From an uncultured Actinoplanes sp. (lineage in GTDB: Bacteria > Actinomycetota > Actinomycetes > Mycobacteriales > Micromonosporaceae): DNA of 5,214 nucleotides. The position numbers and the translations under genes are program-made. Numbering within the stretch: the first letter of the stretch is position 1; each line of letters begins with the position of its first letter. Positions 1-5,214 of the stretch are shown piece after piece. The stretch is taken from contig CAKUMG010000518.1 in the NCBI GenBank assembly GCA_934667465.1, positions 1 through 5,214 of the forward strand, written 5' to 3'. The notes beneath the pieces were generated by a model. The model saw only the letters and a list, made by a program, of their open reading frames with translations. It was not told the DNA's origin and ran no database searches.

Positions 1-39
1 CCCGTCACGGGCGCGCCCGCTCTCAGCGCGATCGGCTGC

Positions 40-59
40 CGCGGCACGGCTCTGCCGCG
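40..59 (-). terminator. Second stem-loop downstream of the PepSY gene
   Basis: CGCGGCA (40-46) and TGCCGCG (53-59) form a perfect 7-bp stem with a 6-nt loop, about 110 nt beyond the PepSY stop. It could be a terminator for either direction or a chance feature of GC-rich DNA. No T-run flanks it. Confidence 0.25.
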
Positions 60-111
60 ACCGCCGGGCGGACCTGCCGTCCCCGGCCCTCCGGCAACCG
101 GCTTCTCTCAG

Positions 112-128
112 CGCCCGGCAGCCGGGCG
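112..128 (-). terminator. GC-rich palindrome downstream of the PepSY gene, possible 3' end signal
   Basis: CGCCCGGC (112-119) and GCCGGGCG (121-128) are perfect 8-bp arms around a single base. The palindrome ends 42 nt past the TGA stop in the direction of transcription. In RNA the inner pairs must open to make a loop, leaving about six GC pairs. No U-tract follows, so this is a weak terminator call. An alternative dyad CGGGTG/CACCCG (127-132 with 138-143) overlaps it. Confidence 0.3.
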
Positions 129-170
129 GGTGTCCCCCACCCGGCGGGTGTCCGCGCCCAGCCGGGACCG

Positions 171-1643
171 TCAGCGCCCGGCCGGCGCGGGCGACACCGG
201 GGCTTCCGGCCGGGACTTCCCGCGCCGCGAGTGGTACGCGCCCACGAGCACATCGATCAGCAGGAACACCAGCAGCGGCACCCCGAACAGCGGAACCGCC
301 CACCCCAGCACGAACACCAGCGGCACACCCACGGCGATCGCCCAGCCCGGGAGCCGGTGCCAGGCGCCGCGGGCCGGCGGGCGGCCCAGGGCGGCCTTGC
401 CACGCCGCTGCCACCACATCCGGTACCCGAGGATGACCATGGTGGCCAGGCCGAGCGCGAGCAGGGCCAGCGCGACCTGGTTCACGACGCCGAACAGCGT
501 GCCCATGTGCACGTCGACGCCCCAGCGCGAGAGCTTGGCCATCAGCGGGTAGTCGGCGAAGCGTACGACGTCGGTGACCTGCACGGTCGACGGGTCGACG
601 GCGGCCGCGTCGACCGAGGTCGGGTAGGCGCGGTGGGTCTCGGTGACGGTCCACGCCTTGCCCTCGCCCTGCGGCAGCCCGATCTCCACCTGGTCGGAGT
701 CCACGTCGGAGGCGCGCGCGGCGGCCAGCACGCCGTCGATGGTGGTCACGTCGACGGCGTCGGTCGGCAGGGCCGTGCCGCCGTGACCCGCGTGACCGCC
801 GTCGGTGGCGGCGGCTCCCGGGGCGACGCTGGTGTTGACGCCGGGCGTGGACCAGTTCAGCTGGGCGCGCAGCTCGCTGATGTTGTCGCCCGCGAGCTGC
901 GACCAGGTGAGGCCCGTCGCCGACAGCATGAGGAAGCCGACGGCCGCCCAGATGCCGATGACGCCGTGCAGGGAGCGGGTGCGGGCCCGTCCCTTCGTAC
1001 CCCGGTCGAGCAGGAGGAGTTTGCGGCGGCGCGCGACCCACAGGGCGACGCCGCCGAGGGCGACCACCCACAGCCAGGACGCGGCGAGCTCGCTGTAGTA
1101 GCGGCCGGCGTCGCCGAGGTGCAGGTTGCGGTGCAGCTCGTCGATCCAGGAGCGCACGGGCAGCGCGCCCGTCGTGCCGTAGACCGTCTCCTGGCCGAGG
1201 ACCGCGCCGGTGCCGGGATCGACGAAGACGGCATGCCGGTACGACTCGGCGAACGTGCCGTTGTCGAAGATGACGCGCGTGGTGCCGCCCTCGGGGGCGG
1301 GGCGCACGGCGACGAGGTTGGGGACCGTGGTGACCTGTTCGGCGGCGGCCACCTGCTGCGCCAGCGGGACGGGGGCCGCGGCGGCGTTCGCGGGGCGCAG
1401 GATGTCGCCGTACATGGCCTTCTCGAGCTGGGGGCTCAGCGCGTAGCCGGCCCCGCTGAGCGCGGCGATCAGCAGGAACGGGCCGATCAGGATGCCCGCG
1501 TAGAAGTGCAGCCGCAGCACCAGCGGGCGGATCGACGCCCAGGCGCCGGGCCGGGCGGGCGCGGGCGGGGCTTTCCGGGGGGCGAGGTCACTGGTGGTAG
1601 TCAGGGCGGCACTCCGAGGTCGGCGGGGTTGGTCGTCTCCCAC
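171..1643 (-). CDS. PepSY domain-containing membrane protein (PepSY_TM / PiuB-like family)
   Basis: Predicted integral membrane protein of 490 residues. Helices lie near residues 47-69, 186-204, 226-247, 381-408, 432-449 and 451-467. Two PepSY-like extracytoplasmic segments (about 95-155 and 302-361) carry the usual 'VDPGTG'/'VDPST' turns. Family-type histidine motifs are visible: LHFYAG (H46), ELHRNLHLG (H171, H175), SLHGVIG (H226) and VHMGTLFG (H379). In characterised relatives such as the ferri-siderophore reductase FoxB, membrane histidines bind haem; a redox or metal-uptake role here is inference. An insert at 281-289 is His/Gly-rich. The stop is TGA (171-173). The GTG at 1643 has no clear ribosome-binding site. 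An in-frame CTG at 1604 has GGAG seven bases upstream and would give a 477-residue protein beginning (M)TTTSDLAPR. The gene is divergent from the ABC operon. Family assignment is firm, function is not. Confidence 0.88.
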   Translation of the reverse strand: MGDDQPRRPRSAALTTTSDLAPRKAPPAPARPGAWASIRPLVLRLHFYAGILIGPFLLIAALSGAGYALSPQLEKAMYGDILRPANAAAAPVPLAQQVAAAEQVTTVPNLVAVRPAPEGGTTRVIFDNGTFAESYRHAVFVDPGTGAVLGQETVYGTTGALPVRSWIDELHRNLHLGDAGRYYSELAASWLWVVALGGVALWVARRRKLLLLDRGTKGRARTRSLHGVIGIWAAVGFLMLSATGLTWSQLAGDNISELRAQLNWSTPGVNTSVAPGAAATDGGHAGHGGTALPTDAVDVTTIDGVLAAARASDVDSDQVEIGLPQGEGKAWTVTETHRAYPTSVDAAAVDPSTVQVTDVVRFADYPLMAKLSRWGVDVHMGTLFGVVNQVALALLALGLATMVILGYRMWWQRRGKAALGRPPARGAWHRLPGWAIAVGVPLVFVLGWAVPLFGVPLLVFLLIDVLVGAYHSRRGKSRPEAPVSPAPAGR

Positions 1644-1667
1644 AAGTCGCCCGCAGGGCCGAGATAG

Positions 1668-1682
1668 TTCCCGGCTTGGGAA
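1668..1682. promoter_or_regulatory. Dyad TTCCC-N5-GGGAA in the divergent intergenic region
   Basis: A perfect 5-bp inverted repeat, TTCCC (1668-1672) and GGGAA (1678-1682), is separated by GGCTT. It lies 25 bp upstream of the GTG of the PepSY gene and 118 bp upstream of the ATPase start, in the least GC-rich part of the intergenic region. The position suits an operator for one or both genes. The arms are short, so chance is possible. It does not match a regulator box that I can name. Confidence 0.3.
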
Positions 1683-1695
1683 AGGTAGTGCCTGC

Positions 1696-1725
1696 TGTAC
1701 CCCGAAGACGGTAGGTGGCTATATC
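1696..1725 (+). promoter_or_regulatory. Possible promoter for the ABC operon
   Basis: TATATC (1720-1725) is the best -10-like hexamer upstream of the ATPase gene and sits in a short AT-richer patch. TGTACC (1696-1701), 18 bp upstream, is a weak -35 match (three of six bases of TTGACA). Transcription would start near 1731-1733, just ahead of the leader hairpin that begins at 1739. This is a weak call based on position and composition. Confidence 0.22.
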
Positions 1726-1738
1726 GATCACGGCCGGG

Positions 1739-1791
1739 CTTCTCCGTAGCGTTCCCTCTGCGCGCACCGCCCAGAGATTTCGACGGAGAGG
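1739..1791 (+). promoter_or_regulatory. Candidate leader hairpin covering the Shine-Dalgarno
   Basis: CTTCTCCGT (1739-1747) can pair with ACGGAGAGG (1783-1791). Seven consecutive Watson-Crick pairs (1741-1747 with 1783-1789) are extended by one U-G and one C-G pair. The 3' arm contains the whole GGAGAGG ribosome-binding site. Inside the loop, CTCTG (1756-1760) can pair with CAGAG (1772-1776). A competing pairing also exists: CCTCT (1755-1759) with AGAGG (1787-1791). The pairing is seen directly; a regulatory role is inference and needs the transcript to start upstream of about 1739. Confidence 0.4.
1785..1791 (+). promoter_or_regulatory. Shine-Dalgarno site of the ATPase gene
   Basis: GGAGAGG lies 8 nt before the GTG at 1800 and decides that start. 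It is the only strong ribosome-binding sequence in the intergenic region. It also lies in the 3' arm of the inverted repeat 1739-1791, so its accessibility may be controlled by RNA folding. Confidence 0.8.
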
Positions 1792-1799
1792 TCCCTACC

Positions 1800-2573
1800 G
1801 TGTCCATCCACCCCGATCAGGCCGTCCGGGTCGAGCAGCTCACCCGGACCTACGGCAGCGGCCCGCGCACGGTCACCGCCCTCGCCGGCGTCGACGCCAC
1901 GTTCACGACCGGCACGTTCACCGCGGTGATGGGGCCCTCGGGCTCCGGCAAGAGCACGCTGCTGCAGACCGCCGCCGGGCTCGACCGGCCCACGTCCGGC
2001 CGGGTGTGGGTCGGCGGCACCGAGCTGTCGCGGCTCTCGGAGACGAAACTGACCGAGCTGCGGCGTACGAGAATCGGCTTCGTCTTCCAGGCCTTCAACC
2101 TGATCGGCGCGCTGACCGTGCGGGAGAACATCCTGCTCCCGGCCCAGCTGTCGGGCAGTGCCGTCGATCCGGGCTGGTTCGATCAGGTGGTACGCCGCGT
2201 CGGTCTCGAGGATCGGCTGGCGCACCGGCCGGCGGCGCTGTCCGGCGGGCAGCAGCAGCGGGTGGCGATCGCCCGGGCGCTGGTGACGCGCCCCGACGTG
2301 TTCTTCTGCGACGAGCCGACCGGCGCGCTCGACACGCGTACGGCCGCGGAGGTCCTCGCCCTGCTCCGCGCGGTCGTCGACGACCACGGCCAGACGGTGG
2401 TCATGGTGACGCACGACCCGGTCGCGGCCTCGTACGCCGATCGCGTCATGGTGCTGGCGGACGGCCGCATCGTGACGGACATCGCGCAGCCGGGCACCGC
2501 CCGCATCGCCGAGCTGCTCACCTCGCTGGACCACCGGCAGGCGTCGGTCGCCGCAGCGGCCCGGGTGGGCTGA
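1800..2573 (+). CDS. ABC transporter ATP-binding protein (MacB/LolD/FtsE type)
   Basis: Cytoplasmic nucleotide-binding subunit of 257 residues that should hydrolyse ATP to drive the permease encoded next. All catalytic motifs are intact: A-loop Tyr18, Walker A GPSGSGKST (45-53), Q-loop Gln97 in FVFQAFNL, signature LSGGQQQR (147-154), Walker B VFFCDEP with Asp171 and Glu172, D-loop GALD (175-178) and switch His205 in VTHDP. The FQ-F-L Q-loop, LSGGQQQR and DEPTGALD combination is typical of the ABC3 group (MacB, LolD, FtsE, bacitracin-type exporters). The start is GTG at 1800, supported by GGAGAGG at 1785-1791 with an 8-nt spacer and by the normal N-terminus length. The gene ends TGA CCC ATG into the permease start, so the pair is very likely co-transcribed and translationally coupled. 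The substrate cannot be read from this subunit. Confidence 0.96.
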   Translation: MSIHPDQAVRVEQLTRTYGSGPRTVTALAGVDATFTTGTFTAVMGPSGSGKSTLLQTAAGLDRPTSGRVWVGGTELSRLSETKLTELRRTRIGFVFQAFNLIGALTVRENILLPAQLSGSAVDPGWFDQVVRRVGLEDRLAHRPAALSGGQQQRVAIARALVTRPDVFFCDEPTGALDTRTAAEVLALLRAVVDDHGQTVVMVTHDPVAASYADRVMVLADGRIVTDIAQPGTARIAELLTSLDHRQASVAAAARVG

Positions 2574-2576
2574 CCC

Positions 2577-5069
2577 ATGATCAAGCTCGCCGCCCGCATG
2601 TTGCGCCAGCGCCCCGGATCGACGGTCGCGACCCTGCTCGCCCTCGCCGTCGGCGCCATGATCCTGTCCGCGATGGGGGTGCTGGTCGAGTCCGGCCTGA
2701 TGCACCGCGCGGAGCCCCACCGGTACGCCGCCGCCGACGCGATCGTCGCGAACCGGGACCTCACGGTCACCGGCAAGGACCTCGACGGCTCGGCGATCAC
2801 CAGCACGGTCCCGCTGGAGGAGGGCGGCACGCTCGACGCCGGGCTCGTGGAGGAGCTGGGCCGGATCCCCGGTGTGACCGGGGTCATCGCCGACGTGACG
2901 CTGCCGGTGGTGCCGGTCGCCGCGCCGGGAGTGCCGGTCGCGGGACACGGGTGGGGCAGTGCGGCCCTGATGCCGTACGAGCTGACCGCCGGAACCGATC
3001 CCGCCCGCAGTGACCAGGTCGTCCTCGACACCCGGCTGGCCGCGGCCGCCGGGGTGGGCCCGGGGCAGCCCGTGGAGCTGCTGGTCGACGGCGTCGCCCG
3101 GCAGTACGTCGTCAGCGGCGTCGCCGCGGGCACCCTGGAGGCCGGCACCCGCCCGACGGCCGTGTTCTTCACCGACAAGACCGCCGCGTCCCTGTCGCCG
3201 CGTCCCGGCCGGATCGACGCCGCCGGGCTGTTCCTCTCCGCGGACGCCGACCGGGCTGCGGTCCGCGAGCTGGCCGGCAAGGCGGGCGCCCGGGTCTACG
3301 AGGGCGACGAGCTGGGGCGCGCCGAGACGTCGGCCGAGGACGGCATGGCGAGCCTGCTGATCCAGATCGGCGCGTCGTTCGGCGGCTACGTGGTGCTGCT
3401 GGTCGTGTTCGTGGTCGCCGGCACGGTGGGCCTGTCGATCCGGCACCGGCGCCGCGACCTCGCCCTGCTGCGCGCCGTGGCCGCCACCCCCGGCCAGGTG
3501 CGCCGGATGATGCTGGCCGAGGCGACGCTGACCGGCATCGTGGCGTCGCTGATCGGCATCCCCGCGGGGCTGCTCGCCGCCCGCTGGGTGCACGGCGAGC
3601 TGGTGGACCGGGGATTCCTGAGCGACACGTTCCCGATGGTCCCCGGCGTGCTCTCCGCCGCCGCGGTCGCGGTGCTCACCGTCGTCGTCGCGGTGCTGGC
3701 CGCGCTGCTGGCGGTCCGCCGGCTCAGCGGCATCCGGCCGGCCGAGGCGCTCGGCGAGAGCGCGATCGAGCCGGGGCGCGGCGGCAAGGTGCGCTTCGCG
3801 TTCGGCATGGCCACGCTGATCGGCGCGGTCGCCTCCAGCACGGTCACCGTCGCCGCGAGCGGCGAGGTCGCGCTGACCGGCGCGCTGGGCATGCTCTACC
3901 TGTTCGTCACCGCGGTCGCGCTGCTCGCGCCGTGGATCAACCTGGCCGCCGCGCGGATGCTGGGCCCGGTCTTCCGGCGGCTGTGGGGCACCAGCGGGCA
4001 CCTCGCCACCGCCAACCTGCGGGCCAACGCCAAGGGCGGTGCCACGGTCCTGACCGCGCTGGTCCTGTCGGTCGGCTTCGGCGGCTCGGTCTGGTTCCTG
4101 CAGGACAACATCGAGCGCGCCACGCTCACCCAGAACCGCGACGGCCTGATCGCCGAGCACATCGTGGCCTCCCCCGCCGGCCTGCCCGAGGGCACGGCCG
4201 CCGAGCTGGCCGCGCTGCCCGGTGTGGAAGCGGTCACCCCGATCCGCCGTACGTCGGTGGTCGTGCCGATCATCGGCGGCGAGGCCGAGTCCGTCGCCGC
4301 CCAGGCGATCGACCCGCGCGGCGCCGACCGGACGCTCGACCTCGGCGTCACCGACGGCAAACTGTCCGATCTCGACAAGGGAGGCATCGCAGTGTCCAGC
4401 ATCAGGGCCGGCCAGAAGGGCTGGCAGGCCGGCGACAGCATCGACCTGTGGCTCGGCGACGGAACCCCGATCACGTTGCGCGTCGCCGCCGTCTACGAGC
4501 GCGGGCTCGGCTTCGGCGACGTCATCCTGCACCGCGACACGGTGGCGGGGCACACCGCCCGCACCACCGACGACGAGATCCTGGTCGCGGGCGCCCTCCC
4601 CGACCCCGAGCTGCCCTTCGCCCTCGTCGGCGACGCCGCCGGCCGGACCGGGGAGGTGGCCGCCGACCTGGCGCTGAGCGCCTGGCTCAACAAGCTGCTG
4701 GTCGGCGTCATGGTCGGCTACTCGGCCCTCGCCGCCGCGAACACGATGGTGATGGCGGCCCTGGCCCGGCGCCGCGAACTCGCCATGCTGCGCATCGTCG
4801 GCGTCACCCGGCGCCAGGCCCGCCGCATGGTCAACGCCGAACAGGCCGGGCTGCTCGGGGTGGCGGTGGTCCTCGGCGCGGGCATCGCCGGGGTCACGCT
4901 GACGGCGGTGGTGAACGCGCTCACCGGGAGCCCGCTGCCGTGGATCCCGGCGCTGGGGTGGGTGGTGGTGCTGGGTGGGGCGGCGCTGCTGGCGCTGGGG
5001 ACGACGATCCTGCCGGTGCGGCGGCTGTTGCGGACGCCGCCGATCGAGCACATCGGGCTGAAGGAGTAG
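2577..5069 (+). CDS. ABC transporter permease with two FtsX domains (MacB-like, ABC3 superfamily)
   Basis: Membrane subunit of 830 residues, about 10 predicted helices: near 16-37, 264-287, 314-336, 357-380, 407-425, 435-458, 489-509, 704-728, 757-780 and 791-814. Two FtsX cores (about 263-390 and 703-820) each follow a large extracytoplasmic domain (38-262 and 510-702) resembling MacB periplasmic core domains. Each core carries a matching cytoplasmic segment, RRRDLALLRAVAATPGQVRR (291-310) and RRRELAMLRIVGVTRRQARR (731-750), and a matching tail, RRLSGIRPAEALGE and RRLLRTPPIEHIGL. This shows an internal duplication: one polypeptide supplies two half-permeases. Such proteins couple ATP hydrolysis to movement of extracytoplasmic domains, for peptide, antibiotic or lipoprotein export, rather than moving substrate through a classic channel. 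ATG 2577 follows the ATPase stop by 3 nt with only a weak GGGTGGG upstream, so coupling is likely. The substrate is unknown. Confidence 0.95.
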   Translation: MIKLAARMLRQRPGSTVATLLALAVGAMILSAMGVLVESGLMHRAEPHRYAAADAIVANRDLTVTGKDLDGSAITSTVPLEEGGTLDAGLVEELGRIPGVTGVIADVTLPVVPVAAPGVPVAGHGWGSAALMPYELTAGTDPARSDQVVLDTRLAAAAGVGPGQPVELLVDGVARQYVVSGVAAGTLEAGTRPTAVFFTDKTAASLSPRPGRIDAAGLFLSADADRAAVRELAGKAGARVYEGDELGRAETSAEDGMASLLIQIGASFGGYVVLLVVFVVAGTVGLSIRHRRRDLALLRAVAATPGQVRRMMLAEATLTGIVASLIGIPAGLLAARWVHGELVDRGFLSDTFPMVPGVLSAAAVAVLTVVVAVLAALLAVRRLSGIRPAEALGESAIEPGRGGKVRFAFGMATLIGAVASSTVTVAASGEVALTGALGMLYLFVTAVALLAPWINLAAARMLGPVFRRLWGTSGHLATANLRANAKGGATVLTALVLSVGFGGSVWFLQDNIERATLTQNRDGLIAEHIVASPAGLPEGTAAELAALPGVEAVTPIRRTSVVVPIIGGEAESVAAQAIDPRGADRTLDLGVTDGKLSDLDKGGIAVSSIRAGQKGWQAGDSIDLWLGDGTPITLRVAAVYERGLGFGDVILHRDTVAGHTARTTDDEILVAGALPDPELPFALVGDAAGRTGEVAADLALSAWLNKLLVGVMVGYSALAAANTMVMAALARRRELAMLRIVGVTRRQARRMVNAEQAGLLGVAVVLGAGIAGVTLTAVVNALTGSPLPWIPALGWVVVLGGAALLALGTTILPVRRLLRTPPIEHIGLKE

Positions 5070-5080
5070 CGGATTGTGGG

Positions 5081-5125
5081 GATCGGCCGCACGGAGCGCT
5101 TCTCGCGCGTTCCGGGCGGCCGATC
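5081..5125 (+). terminator. Strong hairpin after the permease gene, likely terminator without a U-tract
   Basis: GATCGGCCGC (5081-5090) and GCGGCCGATC (5116-5125) are perfect 10-bp arms. After one A/G mismatch the stem continues for eight more pairs (5092-5099 with 5107-5114, including one G-U), closing on a 7-nt loop (5100-5106). The stem starts 11 nt after the TAG stop. No run of T follows on the plus strand. Such long GC stems lacking a U-tail are common at actinobacterial gene ends and may stop transcription or protect the mRNA 3' end. Confidence 0.6.
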
Positions 5126-5169
5126 GCGTCCGTGGTGCGCTGCGGGCGGCGTTGTGGGGGCGCTGCGGG

Positions 5170-5206
5170 CGGCACTGCTGGCCGCGGACGGCACTGCTGG
5201 CCGCGG
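5170..5206. repeat. Two tandem copies of an 18-bp sequence (19-bp period)
   Basis: CGGCACTGCTGGCCGCGG occurs at 5170-5187 and again at 5189-5206 with one base between. A separate 14-bp direct repeat, GCGCTGCGGGCGGC, at 5137-5150 and 5160-5173 leads into it. No gene is supported here. The repeats follow the operon hairpin and reach almost to the window edge, so more copies may lie beyond it. Confidence 0.65.
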
Positions 5207-5214
5207 GGGCGGGC

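Larger units (their letters stand above)
1..170. other. Non-coding tail downstream of the PepSY gene
   Basis: No gene is supported in this stretch. Besides the two dyads it carries short direct repeats: GGCGGGTGTCC at 125-135 and 143-153, CTCTCAGCGC at 20-29 and 105-114, and TCAGCGCCCGGC at 108-119. The last is repeated at 171-182 over the PepSY stop codon. Whether a gene ends or begins just left of position 1 cannot be told. Confidence 0.5.

Noticed and set aside
231..1667. A 478-codon plus-strand open frame opposite the PepSY gene.
   Set aside because: It is the same GC-driven shadow: biased Arg/Gly/Ala/Asp composition, no recognisable motif, and the opposite frame encodes a clear membrane protein.
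1684..1713. Alternating GGTA, TACC, GGTA words (1684, 1698, 1710) as a MerR- or CsoR-like operator.
   Set aside because: The arms are only 4 bp and the spacings do not match a known MerR or CsoR box. A regulator gene is also absent.
1601..1807. A 68-codon minus-strand open frame spanning the intergenic region.
   Set aside because: It overlaps both the ATPase start and the PepSY N-terminus in another frame, lacks a ribosome-binding site and shows no domain or helix.
1728..5051. A 1107-codon open frame on the minus strand opposite the whole ABC operon.
   Set aside because: Its translation is low-complexity, rich in Arg, Gly, Asp, His and Gln, with no domain. It mirrors the codon pattern of the real genes, whose GC-rich third positions suppress stops on the other strand.
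2577..5069. Permease as a fusion of two separate genes or a frameshifted pair.
   Set aside because: The frame is continuous, and the duplicated FtsX core plus about 10 helices is the normal architecture of one class of ABC3 permease.
5070..5214. CRISPR-like array in the repeated tail.
   Set aside because: The repeats are nearly contiguous, with one-base or 9-base gaps, no spacers of uniform length and no cas genes.

Overview
The window is very GC-rich. Codons end almost always in G or C, two of the three genes start with GTG or possibly CTG, and ribosome-binding signals are sparse. This points to a high-GC actinomycete chromosome. A Micromonosporaceae- or Streptomyces-like filamentous lineage is a guess from base composition and gene style only.

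Three protein genes fill the window in a divergent layout. On the minus strand (171-1643) lies a PepSY-domain, multi-helix membrane protein of the PepSY_TM / PiuB-like family. It has several membrane-proximal histidines and a small His/Gly-rich insert. A 156-bp intergenic region (1644-1799) separates it from a rightward two-gene operon. That operon holds an ABC ATPase of the MacB/LolD/FtsE type (1800-2573) and, after a 3-nt gap, an 830-residue permease with two FtsX cores (2577-5069). Together they should form a MacB-like ABC3 mechanotransmission or export transporter. No MacA-type adaptor, two-component system or biosynthetic gene is visible, so the substrate is unknown.

Non-coding DNA is short and structured. 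The tail 1-170, downstream of the PepSY gene, holds GC-rich dyads and short repeats. The divergent intergenic region holds a TTCCC-N5-GGGAA dyad and, just before the ATPase start, an inverted repeat that would pair the Shine-Dalgarno sequence with an upstream pyrimidine stretch. The tail 5070-5214 holds a strong 19-position hairpin 11 nt past the permease stop, then short direct repeats.

I see no CRISPR array, tRNA, rRNA, insertion sequence or phage gene. The most interesting points are the possible Shine-Dalgarno-sequestering leader, the shared divergent control region linking a putative redox/metal membrane protein to an ABC3 exporter, and the uncertain start of the PepSY gene. Nothing here proves a new system.
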